From Kalmusia sp. IMI 367209 (lineage: Eukaryota > Ascomycota > Dothideomycetes > Pleosporales > Didymosphaeriaceae), in the NCBI GenBank assembly GCA_027946365.1, contig JAPEUQ010000018.1:620001-684000 (forward strand): a stretch of DNA of 64,000 nt, given 5' to 3'. Positions 41,205 through 53,805 of this stretch are shown here, piece after piece. Both the position numbers and the translations under genes were made by a program. The notes under the pieces are model-generated. The model worked only from the letters and a program-made list of their open reading frames with translations, was not told the DNA's origin and did not search any database. Position 1 is the stretch's first letter. Each line of letters begins with the position of its first letter.

Positions 41205-44200
41205 TCACGAGTCCAAGAAACCCGACTGCTTCCATGCATTCACGAACTTTTTCACTGACCCATCATCGATGATCCCCATTGTCTGCATCGTCTGCGAAAG
41301 CTGGATTGTCTTTGTGGTATCGAGCATAAGGCCACCGCACGACATAGGCTCGAAATAGTGCTCGAAGTACTCGATCAATTGCAACGCAGGATTCTCTTTC
41401 GTCGACCCTCCAAAACTTCGCACACGCTCAACCCACTGCGGATATGGGACAATGTTTGAAGATGGAATATCCAGTGCATGGGCAAGACTTCTAATCATAC
41501 CCTTCCAGGGTTGTCGCGAAGGGTTGTCGATGTGATAGATCAGGTTGTTGGCGTCGGGATTGGTGAGCAGCTCGCCTAGCGTGGAAGCCACGCCGTTGAC
41601 AGGGTACCAAGAAAGCGTGCCTGAGAGATCTGGCAACATTTTGAGCGTTTGGGACGTCTTAATCAAGAACGGCATATACTCGGTCGGATTCCAGTACCCG
41701 TTAGTGGTCGAGCCGGAAATCTGTGCGGTGCGTACGACCATAGCGTGGAAGCGATCAGAGTGCGCGTACAGTGTCTTGCGGAGCACGTGCTCGCAGGTCA
41801 ATTTAGCATCGGCATAGCCCGTCTCGGGAACTGTCTCGATAGTCGTGGATGTCTCAGGCACTACTGCGTCGCCGGTCAATTCAGGGGTAGTTTGCCACAA
41901 CAGCTAGGGACGAAATGAACTGGGAATCCGAACTTGAAGCCTGCAGGGCGATCTTCGCTGGCATTGCGCGCAAATTCGACAAGGCTGCGGAAGACTCTAA
42001 ACTGAGGCACAAAGGCTTTCACGGGTCGTGTCAAGCTCATCGGCCAGGCGCTATGCACGATATCCGTCATACTATGCACAAGATCGTGATATTTCTCTGC
42101 TGAAAGACCGAGGTTGGGCTTGCTTGTGTCGGTCTCGACGATCTTAAGCTTGGCCTTCGTTGCTGGGTCGAGTTTGATGCCTCGCATTTCGAGAGACTTG
42201 TGCTGGCGTTCGTTGGCTTCAGTAGTACTGAGACGGTTAAGACACACTACTTCCTCAACATCCGGAAGCTGTGCCAGATTGGTAGCAATGTGGCCGCCTA
42301 GACTACCAGTAGCACCAGTGACAAGAATCCTGCGCTTTGATGGCAATGAGCCGGAGGAGGCCGGCGGAGCTGGTGCACGGAAGTCTTTGGAGTATTCCTC
42401 AATATACGCGTCAACAATCGCCTGGCGTTCCAACATTCTTGGGGACATTGTCTTCTTAGGAACGGGCAACAGCTCACGCTCATATCGGGGTCCAGAAGCA
42501 TGAGCAACGACGAGACGCTGTAGTGGTACTTCTGGACGCTGCCCATCTGTCCAGTCTACGTGGCCGTAGCCTACCTTCTGCATAGTCTTCTCCCAGTATT
42601 CAGTGGACTGGATCGCATAGTCTCGGTCGTCTTCGAACAGCCACCATCCTTCGACCAGACCAAAGCCGAAGTCTACCCATGGCATCCTCGCCGTCATCTC
42701 GACCAACAACAACAATCCGTCGGGACGAAGCATTTGACGGATGTTATCCAACGAAAGTGCTAGATTGCGCGTGGCGTGAACAGCGTTCGAGGCTAGGATG
42801 ATGTGTTGGCTCTGGAGTAGATTTGCAGCAGGCGGAGACTCGATATTGACCACTTCGAACTTCATGAACGGGTACTGTTTGAATCTCTTGCGCGCCGCAG
42901 CGACTAGCGATGCTGAGAGATCCGTAAACGTGTGTACTGGACGTGTACCCCAAGCTCATGCAACATAGGCACGAGTTTGGTAGTCGTGCCACCTGTGCCA
43001 GCTCCCATTTCAAGAATCCGTAGAGGCTGGCCATCTTTGGGGTACTTTCCGGCGAGCAATTTGAGGAAGTCTTCCAGCTGCTGAGTGCAGGCGGCAGTGA
43101 TAGGAGAATTGGTGTACATCTCTGTCAGTACCTCTCGACCATAAGCTGTACCAAAGACGACCTGGAGACCGTCTTCCTTGCCAATCAGGCAGTTTGCGAA
43201 CTTGGGTCCAATCAGTGCCACAAGTTTGTGTTCGGCGGAATGTGCTGGCTCATCACGGAGCAACTCCTCGAGCAAGGTGTCCGCTGACTTCGTCGGCGCT
43301 GCAATAGCTGTGCGCGTGATAGTTGAGCCGTTGATATCGATCAAATGTGCTTGATCCTTGAGCAACTTGTACAATAGCTCTACGAATTGCTCATGCTTAG
43401 GAAGATAGGTGATGCGCTCGAGCACTTGTCCTGGCGAGGCTGACCGGATAGGGCAACCAAGTTCCTCAAGAGCATTGACGATGTAGATGACGCAGAGCTC
43501 TGTGGACCGGGGCAATACCTCGTCAAAGTAAGTTCCCAGTCCACCCTTGACGATGTAATCATCAGTTTGCGCCTTGATCTCGCCGAAGGTCTGTCTGACG
43601 ATGGGTGCGGGCAAACCATGGTCTTGTGGCGGCGTCATGTATCCGGTACCGTTGACTCCCTTTGTGCCATTGTACGAGTCGACGCCATTGAGGTCCATAC
43701 CATTTGTCTCTGGCTCTGTCTCTTCCTCGTCAGGTGTCTCATCAGGTTCCAGGCCGAGAGTCTCTCGAATCAAGTTCACGAAGCTTCGGAAGTCGGTGAG
43801 AGTCATGAGCTTGTCCATGTCGAGTGTGCATTTAAAGAGTTGCTCTACCTCTCGTACCAATTCCATAGCCATGAGAGAATCGATGCCGAGGTCATATAAA
43901 TCGGAGTTGTTCTTGACCTCGTGTGGCTCAAGCCCAGACAGATTGCATACCATCTCACGAGTTTTGTCACCAACTTCTGGTCTAGACAACTCCGAAGCCA
44001 TCTTGGCTGTCTCGTGCACTTGCTCCGGAGCTGCCTTCGCTGGTGTGGGAGCCGAAGCTGGCTCGTGAACCTGCGCAGGCGTTGGCGAAATGTGGCTGTT
44101 GGTCAATGGTTCCTGTGGCGGACTAGACTGTGAGAGATCCTTGCGCACGGCGTCGAGCGATACTTTTCGGAAGGTGATGCCTAGCATAGCCTCTACCAAG

Positions 44201-47200
44201 GACCCGTCGCGAGAGTCGAAAGCAAAAACGTCGCTGATGTATTCGTCCTCAGTTTCCTGGTGATGAACGGCAAAGACCTCCCAGATCTCAGCACTAGCGC
44301 CGGAGCGGTCAATACTGGGATTGCGCATCCAACGCTCGATTCGCTCAGAGACATAAATGCCTCTTTCAGACAGCTCAGCGGCGTCTGTCATGATGTTGAG
44401 AGAAATGCCTGCAACCTGGGCGAAAGACTCTGTTAAGATGGGATCGAACCAGGCATCCCCCTCGTAGTCCTTGATGACACGACCCGCAGACTCAAAGCCC
44501 CTAGCAGCGATCTTCGTGACGCGTCGATATGGATCCTTGTAGTTAGTCACTTGCTCGAAAGCTCGGTAGATGTTGCGTCCAGAGAGCACCTCGTCTACGT
44601 TGTAGCCCTCCAAGAGGGCGACGCACCGCTTCCTGCCACTGAGACGGGACAGACTCTGGTGATCGTACTTGGTCTCAGGATGACTCGCCGGTCGGAACAC
44701 AATCGTACCAGTGGTGTGGTCGCTAGTTGCACCGGTTGAGTCGGTAGTACTGAGCTTCCATTCCCATACTAGGCCGGCTGAGTCGCTGGAAGCATCGATA
44801 TAGACTTCCTTCAAGGTATCAAGAAGAAGAAGCTTGTGCTTGTGCAATCCCCGTAACTCAGGGTGGAAGCTATGCTCAGTGAAGTCTGGTCGGAGACTCT
44901 TCAATGCGTCTAGGACGATTGACACTTGGACCATGCCACCTACTGCGGCAGCTACGTTTGCGACAATGATTCCTTGAGCCCGATTCTGGAATTTATTCGA
45001 GTTTGTATTGACCTGGAACCTGGCTTGTCGTTTCTCTGTATCCTGGTAGCCTAGGAAGGTCGTAAGACTCTTGGGCGCCTCCGGTTCAATGACCTTTTCG
45101 ACAATCTGTTGCTCCACTCGAGTAGGACTTGTCAACTCGACCCAGTGTCGTGTCTTCTCGAATTGATACGGCGGAAGAAGGAGCGGGGAGTATTCGGAGA
45201 CTTGCTGAGCATGATGAGCCCAGAAAGAAACATTTAGGCCCTGGTTCCAAAGTTTCACTGTTGTGTCCACGAGGAAGTGGAACGAGTTATCACTGACGAT
45301 ATTGACGGGCTGGAAGTGTGAAGAGCTCGGATTGCCCAAGGCTCGGCTCGCTAGATTCGTCACTGTGGAGTTCGAGCCAGCTTCGAGCCAGATCGCTGCC
45401 GGGAACTCCTTAGCTAGACGCTGCACAGCGTGATGGAAGTAGACCGGCTCTCGCATATGCTCGGCCAAATAGCTTGCTGCGATCTTGCCAGTGGAGGGCT
45501 GCTCAGTCGCGCGCTCAATCTTGAGGGACGGCTCCTTGAAAACGATGGCTTGTCCGACGGCTTCAAGGTCTTTCTTCAAGGGCTCTACTAGCGTAGAGTG
45601 GAAGGCGTTGGTCACTGAGAGCTTCTTGATCCTCATGCCGGAGAACCTAGAGTCTTTCTTCGCGAGGTTCTCCGTGACTTCGATGGCCTTGGCTGGCCCA
45701 GCAAGCGTAAATGTACGAGGGCCATTGTAGCACGCGATTGTCACATCCCCGAGTCCATCTGTTGCCTTGTTCGTTTCTTCCAGTAGGTAGTTTACGTCAG
45801 AGAGATCCGCTTCCACGGCAAGCATGGATCCCTTATCTTCGCCCCAGTTCTCGCGAATGAGACGTGCACGTCCTGAAATCACACGCAGAGCGTCTTCCAG
45901 GGTGTAAACTCCAGCCACGCAAAGGGCTGTGAGTTCACCAAAGCTATGGCCTACCAAAGCCGCAACCTTCACTCCGCTATCAATCCATGTCATTGCACAC
46001 GAGTACTGCATGGCGAAGAGCGCGATCTGCAACTTGACTATGTCTTCGACGGCCGATCGCTGGAAAATGTACGGATAGATACCGTCAAGGCCGAGCGAAA
46101 GTGCGGCAGCATGAACCTTGTCCAGATGACTTCTTAGTATCGCCACGCTATCGTACACGTCCTTATCCAAGCCAACAAAGGTTGAGATCTGTCCGCCAAA
46201 AGTGAGGACGACGGGCCGGGCTTGCGGCTGTTGGACGGACGCGACGGATCTGTCACCTTTCTCGAAAGCTGCAAGTTTCTCATCCAGTTGTTCGGCAGAA
46301 TTAGCAGTGAAAATGAAAGCTTGTGGAAGATTCCTGTTCGATTGGCGAGAAAGCTGGAAGGACAAGTTCGCCGCGCTGAGATCTTTGGAAACTTTAAGAC
46401 CGTCCTGGATGAATTTGCGGAACTTCGAAACGTAACCTTGGAGGGCATGATCATGGAGACCACTGAACCAGAAAGGGAAAGTTTGCGTAGTAGCCAATGC
46501 TCGCGAAGGGCTCTTGAAACCCAGCCTAGGAGCCTCGGTGACTACCATTGATGCGTTGGATCCTGAGGCGCCATAGTTGTTGATGAGCGCAGCACGTAAG
46601 TCCGCGTTCCAAGGCTTCAAACTCTGTGGGATCTCGATCTTGTCTTCTGCAGTTGCATTAAGGAGGGTACTCTGAGATGAGAAGCTTGCTTGTGGAGGAA
46701 TTGACTTCGACTCCATCATAAGCAATATCTTGATCAGAGACTGGACTCCAGATGCGAATTCTGCATGACCAATGGAGCCTTTCACCGAAGAAAGAGTGAG
46801 TTTGTCGGAGCGAACTGCGCCGCCTAGCGCCCGTCGAATGCCGTCGTACTCAGCAGGGTCACCGACTGGTGTCCCCGTTCCGTGTGCTTCAACGACGGAA
46901 ACATCTTTTGGCTCCAGATGAGCCTGTTTTACGACGTCCACAAACAGCTCAGACAACGATACCGCGTTGGGCACTGTGATAGGTGTACAGTTCTGATTCT
47001 GGTACACTCGAGAGCTAGCGATTACACCAAAGGACTTGGTCGCCGTCCGCAAGGGCCGAAGATAGCTTCTTCAACATGACAATGCCGGCTCCCTCACCAC
47101 GACAGTATCCGTCGCCCTTAGCGTCGAATGGCTTGCATTGTCCCGTAGGGCTGAGGAACGACGCGCCCGCCATGTTGTGGAACCACTCTGGATTCGCCAG

Positions 47201-48999
47201 GATGTTGACACCGCCTGCAATCGCGGACGTGCATTCTCCGGATAGAATAGCGCGGCACGCGTTATGAATTGCCACACTAGACGACGAGCAGGCCGTGTCT
47301 ACCGACAAACTAGGGCCGGTCCAACCAAAGTAGTGACTTACTTTACCAGCGACGAAACTACGCAGGTTGCCCGTAGCTGTGTATGCGTTGGCGGGATGAC
47401 AGCCAATATTCCGGAGATATTCAACGTTTCCCATGCCGATATAAACACCAATGTGTTTATCGGCTGGTTTGCTTGAAGGAACGAAGTACCCAGATTGCTC
47501 CACAGCCTGGTACGCCAGCTGCATGATAATACGGTGCTGTGGATCGGTCGACGACATCTCACGCGGACTCTTCTTGAAGAACTTGTGGTCGAACGTGTCG
47601 TAGTTATCGATGAAGTTACCATACCATTTCCGTCCAGGCTCAGCATCTCGCCACGGCGTGTTCATGCTGAAGCGCGACTCAGGAACCTCGACGTGTTGCG
47701 ATTGTCCGCCTGCGAGTACTTGCCAGAACTCATTCAGATCAGCTGCACCGGGAACATGAGCGGACATGCCGATGACGGCGACATGGTCATCAGGCAGGTC
47801 TCCATAGCCAAACAGGCGCGGTATCGGCGACGTTGCTAGGTCGATTTGCGAGTTGTGCACAAGGCGCGAGCCCAGCTCCTTCGCCATAGAAGGTGGAATA
47901 CAACGTTCGCCGATGGAGATAACCTTAGCCTCGTCAGTCATGTGGTTGTCGAATATATCTCCGAAAATCGACAGCCATTGTGACTTCTTAGCGAGGACAA
48001 GATCCAGTGCAAGGTCGTGGATCTTAGCCGTCGGTTTGTGATCACCCGTTGCTCTGTGCGAGATCCCTAGATGTTGTAGCTCTGGCCACTGGAATGATGA
48101 GTTCTTGTTGGCGAAGGCAATTAGCTTCTGAGCATCCTCATGGTGATTTTTCCAGTGGAAACGCCCGGCTAGGGCAACTTCGCTGACGTGGAGACCAGCT
48201 GATTTGAACTTCTCGAGTAGGGCGGGGGCTATCCGCTTGCTGGCAGTTATCGTTGAGCGATTTACGTCGACGACGACGGACTCATAGGCCTTCAGCAATT
48301 TGTCAGTACCTCGAAAACCAGTCAAGAAGCTAACATCCAGGTATCACTCACCTCAGGAAACTCGCTGAGCACCTTCTCCAAAGAAGCTCTAGTCTCTGTG
48401 CCGCCCCACGACACGGAGAACGCCGTAGTCGCACCCTCCGTTTCTGGAGATGCGAGCTCAGCGTCGACCAGCGCACCAATAAGCATCGCTATCCTGACCG
48501 ATGTGGTGCCATGATGCTGCAATTCTGCCAGACTAGCTGAGCAATTTATCGCAATGGCGGTCAACATGCCTGTGCATAGACCCAGCACTTCCGTTCTCTC
48601 CGCGAGGTTGGAAGGTAAATCATCCTCAACGGCAAGGCTGGGAAATGCAACCCTAAGGAAGGCAAGGTATTGTGCGAACTGAGAGAGGACGACCAGCGGC
48701 GTCAACACAACGTTCGGTAATGGGAACTGAAGATTGTGGAGCTCGCCGGTTTGTAATCCCCTAGCCACGTCGCGGAGGAGGGTTTCGCCGTCTATATTCT
48801 TGAGTATCGGTACATCATTAGATAGTGAGGGCCAGAATTCGGGTAGCCCAGAGACGGCTTTCAATAGCCACTCGTTTCCAGGTTCCTGTAGCTGAGTTCG
48901 AAGCTTTGTGAAAGAGTCCTGGTTGAAAGACAAGGCTTGCGGGCCAAAGACGAACACGGTCGTTGCCGGCTTGGGAGGATTCCTAAGGTTGTCTATCAT
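41205..48999 (-). CDS. non-reducing polyketide synthase, SAT-KS-AT-PT-ACP-CMeT-R (frameshifted)
   Basis: Start ATG 48999; intron 48351-48290 (GTGAGT..CTGAAG) joins SEFPE to AYESVVVDV. About 2575 aa after correcting four frame breaks. Domains in order: SAT (GLCTG, Cys142; GRFHW), KS from about residue 385 (DTACSSS, Cys550; EAHGTG, His685), AT (GHSFGE, Ser998), PT (about 1300-1600), one ACP (GIDSLMAMEL, Ser1687), CMeT (LEMGAGTGGTT, near 1980) and a reductase end (LVTGATGSLGG; YADAK). The product would be a C-methylated aromatic aldehyde released by NADPH. Frame breaks: near 47038 (+1 in KS), 42950 (+2, AC repeat, CMeT), 41928 and 41893 (+1 each in C runs, R domain). In PT the catalytic His is Ile and the Asp is Glu. 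Divergent from the SDR gene. Confidence 0.88.
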
Positions 49000-50201
49000 G
49001 GTTGTGGTTGACGTGATCACGTTGAGTGAAATTTCACGTCGCTCCCTCGAGTGGGATTGTTGAATGTGTCTTGAAAAAAATAACAAGCGTGAACTCTAAT
49101 TCTATGGACAAGAATCTAGTTCTAAAAGTAAGTCTACTGAACCGAGACTCCGATCTTCTGTATATATGCGTGCCCCGTGTACTCGTAGTAGGGTTGATAC
49201 TCGCGATCGACGTAAACAAGTCTGCATTAGGGAGGACGTAGACTTGCGGTGTATGGTATGGCCCGGATGCACTATCCCTCGAACAACACGCGCGGCAACT
49301 AGCTTGGCGAGCAGATGCAAGTCGAGAAACGAACAATGCGACATCACAACCGGGCACTAGCTTGTAAGTTTTAGGTACCGGATAGTGATCTGGTAAAATA
49401 GAGGCCGAATAAGATGCCGATTTCATACAGAGTTCTTCACCAGAATCTGGAGATAGTCGATGCATTACGTATTCTGGGGTAATTTGTGTCACAATGCATT
49501 TGCAGAGCTTGAAACTGAGATTTTAAGCCCCGATAACATTAGCAGATTACCTCTTCGAGCATGAAGATAAATTGAAGTCGGCATGTTGTTGAATTTTTGC
49601 GATGTAACCCTTCGCAAAGCTCGCCTGGTTCCAGGCGATCGATACCTGCTAAGCGACACATCAAGTAAGCCGGATATTCCCCATGACAAACTTACTTCTT
49701 ATAACGTGGCCTTTGATTGTTGCACAAGATCGGTGGTTATTCATCAATCTTGTTTACTTCACTAATCACGTGACATGTTGCATCCCACTCGTGTTGTGTC
49801 AGAACGCTCTGTCCGCCCGTCTCATCCCACGCAATGGTGGAGGCGACTTTCAAAATTGGAGTGGGGCTTGTTTCGGGTTGTTTTGTAGTTTTGATAGGCA
49901 TTCTTGCCAGGCCGCCTCATCAAAGAACCCGAAGACCGGCCATTCCAATGCTGGGGTACAGCTTTATCCTAGAAACGCCACGATCGTCACCGCGCATGCG
50001 GTTAGATTTAGCGGCCGCAGATGTCGGCCGCCGTTCTAACCACTTTCGACAGAGCACTCTGATGACCAATTTTCTGTGTACAGTATACTGGACATTAAAG
50101 TCAGCCACCAGCACAACTATAAATACCCTTATCTGAATACGCAGTGTCTTTGCATGCGATCTGTCCCCAGTCACCCCCCATCCTACTTACCATACACGAA
50201 T
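49000..50201. promoter_or_regulatory. bidirectional promoter, PKS / SDR
   Basis: 1.2 kb between divergent cluster genes. Contains TCACGTGA (49766-49773), two CGGCCG palindromes 7 bp apart (50012-50017 and 50025-50030), TATATAT near 49161 on the PKS side and TATAAATA at 50118-50125 on the SDR side. The CGG pairs suit Zn2Cys6 factors, two of which are in the cluster. No gene seen. Confidence 0.5.
50118..50125 (+). promoter_or_regulatory. TATA box of SDR gene
   Basis: TATAAATA 77 bp upstream of the SDR ATG. Confidence 0.5.
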
Positions 50202-51226
50202 ATGGCGCCCTCAGCTTTCGAACCCAGTTCCCTCTTTAGGGTCGACGGCATTGTTGCCGTCATCACCGGCGGCGGCTCTGGTAAGTAACCCATGGTTGCG
50301 CCGAGCCGCTAGAACCCTGTCGCTGATTACACAGGAATCGGTCTTACCATGGCCCGTGCCCTCGCTTTCAACGGCGCCAGCAAGGTGTACATTTTTGGCC
50401 GCCGTCGCGAGGTATTAGAGAGCGCAGCCAAGGAGCATGAGAGCATCATCCCGATCCAGGGCGATGTCACCTCGAAACAAGATCTCCAGGCCGCGGTGGA
50501 CCGCATCACCAATGAAGTCGGCTATGTCAATCTCGTCATTGCGAATTCGGGCAGCATAGGTCCGCCTGTTCGCTTCAATCCGAATCACTCTATCAAAGAG
50601 CTTCGCGAGACGCTCTTCACGAACTTCAAGCCTGAGGAGATGACGGCCACGCTAGACCTCAATGTGACTGCTGCTTTCTTCACCATGACGGCTTTCGTCG
50701 AGCTTCTCGATGCAGGCAACAAGAAGGCGCTCGAGGGCGGATTCGGGAAGCCTGCTGAAGGCAGCAAGGTTCCCTTGATCCAGAGCCAGGTGATCTTCAC
50801 GACCAGCGTAACAGCCTTTAGCAGGCACTGGTCATCGTCACCTCCGTATCTCACAAGCAAGGTGGCCATCATGCAAGTGTCCAAGCACGCCAGCACCCAA
50901 TTGGCCAACTTTGGCATCCGCGTAAACGCGCTTGCGCCGGGAAGTAAGTATTCCCAATCACGCCGGCAATACGTTATGCAAACGGGTATCTAACGCTCTT
51001 GAACCTAGTCTACCCGTCGGAACTAGCCTCCGTACTCATCAACACTCGTGTACCGGAGGAGGAACCACCATCTGACCAGAGATTCATCCCCGCACGGCGC
51101 TTTGGTACAGACGAGGAGATGTCGGGCGCGATACTGTATCTTGCCAGTAGAGCTGGAGCCTACTCCAACGGTCTTGTCCTCACCACGGATGGCGGTCGCC
51201 TGTCCGTCATGGGCAGCACTTACTGA
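50202..51226 (+). CDS. short-chain dehydrogenase/reductase, PKS cluster
   Basis: Three exons: 50202-50280, 50335-50943 and 51009-51226 (introns 54 and 65 bp), 301 aa. Classical SDR: cofactor motif TGGGSGIG built across intron 1, ANSGS (the NNAG position), Ser of SVTAF and Y-L-T-S-K as the catalytic YxxxK, and APGIYPSE after the second intron. The basic FGRRRE after beta-2 suggests NADPH. The 30-residue insert FNPNHSIKELRETLFTNFKPEEM is common in fungal secondary-metabolite SDRs. Probably reduces or oxidises the polyketide scaffold; substrate unknown. Its promoter faces the PKS promoter. Confidence 0.92.
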
Positions 51227-51731
51227 GAGCGTGCGGAAGCGTGTTTCCGATGAGGGTCGTTTTAGGGCATCGCACCTCTTTCCTCTAGCGTCATGGAGTG
51301 CATGCATATGGCATCTAGATGATGTCCGCCGGCTGCAGCCGCCGCACACTGCACCGAATGGGGAAGCTGATGTACTGTACCTTAGCGAATAAAATATATG
51401 GGCCCCATGCGTACTTTTTCGGCCATTTTATGAAGTTTGCAGCATAATATTGACCGTACTAATTGTGCGACGCATTCGTAATGCGAAGTGCTCGCGACGC
51501 GAAGTTCGGTTTGAAACGCAGTGTAGCAACGAAACCCCGCAGATCACCAGATCGGCACTTAGAGTGGATTATGGGACAGACATCGTATCTGCTAGATATA
51601 TTCAGTTGCTTGCTGTGATTGAAGCTCAATAAGCCAAAGCCACCTAGAGCAGGCTGACTATTCAATTCCTGTGTTTGGAACATTGCACATCTTCTTGATA
51701 TCGTCTACCTTCCTAAATCGCCACCTTCAAA
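51227..51731. promoter_or_regulatory. intergenic with candidate AflR-type and CGG-N6-CCG sites
   Basis: 505 bp. It holds a perfect 12-bp palindrome CGGCTGCAGCCG (51330-51341; CGG-N6-CCG) and TCGCGACGCGA (51492-51502), which fits the AflR consensus TCG-N5-CGA, 230 bp before the DUF4243 ATG. No gene seen. Confidence 0.5.
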
Positions 51732-53339
51732 ATGCCGGGCGCTTTTCTCGACACCCAGACTTATGTCATCAGCCCTACCGAGACACCAGGCCTCATCCAC
51801 GCGGATAACTTGACTGAAGAGAGTGCCAGAGAGACCGAGCGATTGCTCAAGCACAACAATGAAAACCACCACATATTCTTCACCACCGAGGCGCACATGG
51901 GCGTACGTTCACCTTGTCTAGACGGAAAAAGCTTATAGAACTGACGACGATAGGTCTACTTACACAATCACACCGCGCACCATGACCTAACCATCTGGGC
52001 CCTCGGCGCAACGCCCGAAGTCCTGCGAAGCCAGCACGAGCGCAATGCCTTGTACATGCGTCCTTCGTTCCACGTCGTCGATCCAGTCGTGCTTGATTTG
52101 CAGGAAGACTTCGTCTTTAAGAAGTGTCTCGGCAGAGAGGAGCATTTCCGCAATTTCGAGCAGTTCTTCTTGAAAGAGATTACGAACAATGGGTATCAAG
52201 CTACGCTGCAGAAGTACCTGGTCGGTGGCTCTGAGATTGCGGATGAGATGTTGGTGCATGTGTATATGGGTGTGTATCTCATGCTCCCACGGCGTTATTA
52301 TGCTGAAGCTAACTGTCCGGGTGGTAGGCTATGTCCACGGCCTAATCCACGTCGGCCTTTCTTTTGAATTCCACCAGCCTCTTCTTCTGGCCGAGGGCCT
52401 GGCGCAAGCCGCAGTCCATCACGATGAGTGGTACAACACTTACCTCCAATCAGCCGAGAAGTTGGCCAAGGAAGAGCGCGAGCCACCGCTCCCACTCGCC
52501 GACTTGTTCGACATGGAGCGTGCAGATCCCAAAATTAGCACTGCGTCCAGTCTGGACTATCACCTCCAGACGCGCAAGCACTCAGGAAAGTGGGCCATGG
52601 ACAAGGAATTCGCGCGAGACGGCGTCATGGTAAACGCCAGGGATGAAATCCTTCGACTCGCGGCACGCTGGCGCGTGAGTCCCGACGACGATTTAGAGAG
52701 GAAGACAGCCGAGCTGGTCAATGGCGCGCGTAAGTACCGGTAACCCTCATCCTCTACATGCGCACCTTACCCAGGACTCCCCGGTACATCTGAGCACAGC
52801 ACTAACTGCAACACTCCGCAGTTCTCATCACAGCCGCGTCCCAACGCGCCCCTTACCAGTGCACCTTTGACTTCTGGATCCTGCACACGCTGACCGGCAG
52901 CATTGGACACGTATCCTTCCTCAAAGAGCCATCCTTCACAAACGCGCAGAAAGCGCGCTTCCTCGAGTACTCCGGCCGCTGTTTCATGATGACATACGCT
53001 GGCCTAGGCGTCCCCGAGCTCAACATCCCGTATCTGCTGTCGCACAGGTCCAAGCTGCCGAACCAAGGCTGGTCCGAGATCTTCGCGCGAGCGTGCCTGC
53101 ACGAGGACGATGGGCACATGGCCAAGATGATCCGCAGCACGGCGCTATGCGAGCGCATTTGCAAGCCATACGACCACCTGCCCGAGTTCAGGATCAAGCA
53201 GGGCATGTTTTTGCCTGCGGCGACGGCCATGATCGACTCGGGGAGTGAGCGGCCGATGACGCTGTCGAAGCATTGGGATTTTGTGAGGGGCGCCGGGTGG
53301 GAGGAGGCGTGGAAGAGGTTTCCTAAGCGTGATTATTAG
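51732..53339 (+). CDS. DUF4243 Baeyer-Villiger oxidase (questin oxidase / AflY-like)
   Basis: Four exons: 51732-51902, 51954-52269, 52328-52729 and 52822-53339, 468 aa; introns of 51, 58 and 92 bp. Typical questin-oxidase family features: LLKHNNENHHIFF near the start, YLHNHTAHHDLTIWALGA across intron 1, YVHGLIHVGLSFEF after intron 2, and ITAASQRAPYQCTFDFWILHTLTGS, then GRCFMMTYAGLGVPEL and HEDDGHMAKMIR in the last exon. Members (GedK/MdpL/AflY-type) carry out NADPH-dependent ring-opening oxidation of anthraquinones or xanthones without a classical flavin motif. In this cluster it would cleave or expand a polyketide ring. Confidence 0.9.
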
Positions 53340-53805
53340 AGTGTTTGGTGCACGCTATTGACTAGTGACGAGGGCGGAGCCGCTATGATTTATGAAAAGT
53401 TGAATTTCAAGTCATGCCTTTTGTTTGCTTTCATGGATGTGACGCATTGATGATTCGACCGTCATCGATTGATGTTACCATGTAGAAAAGAGGCATCAGA
53501 ACTAAGGTTTTGATCACATAGTTTCGGTTTGTACCGTTGTGCCCAAGGAAGTAAAGTCATAGGTATAGAGGATGAGATATCTTGTAATACCTAGACGTAA
53601 AATTACATTTCCAGCCCAAAGCATGAATGCATCAACTTCGACCTTAGAACATCAACTTCAACGATACGCCTACCCCCTGGACACTTAAGATGGCTGGAGA
53701 GAACGATTAAGCATCTTCACATTGAATCCGTTTCATTTATATAAGACCTCACTCCTCAGGCCCGAATAACGCAAGCCTAATCTAGTCTTTTATCCCATAC
53801 TAATC
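53340..53805. other. intergenic, convergent genes
   Basis: 466 bp of 3' regions of two convergent genes; nothing seen. Confidence 0.4.

Noticed and set aside
48310..48347. 38-bp PKS intron with donor GTGATA
   Set aside because: In frame but very short; the 62-bp intron with canonical GTGAGT gives the expected EFPE-AYESV join.
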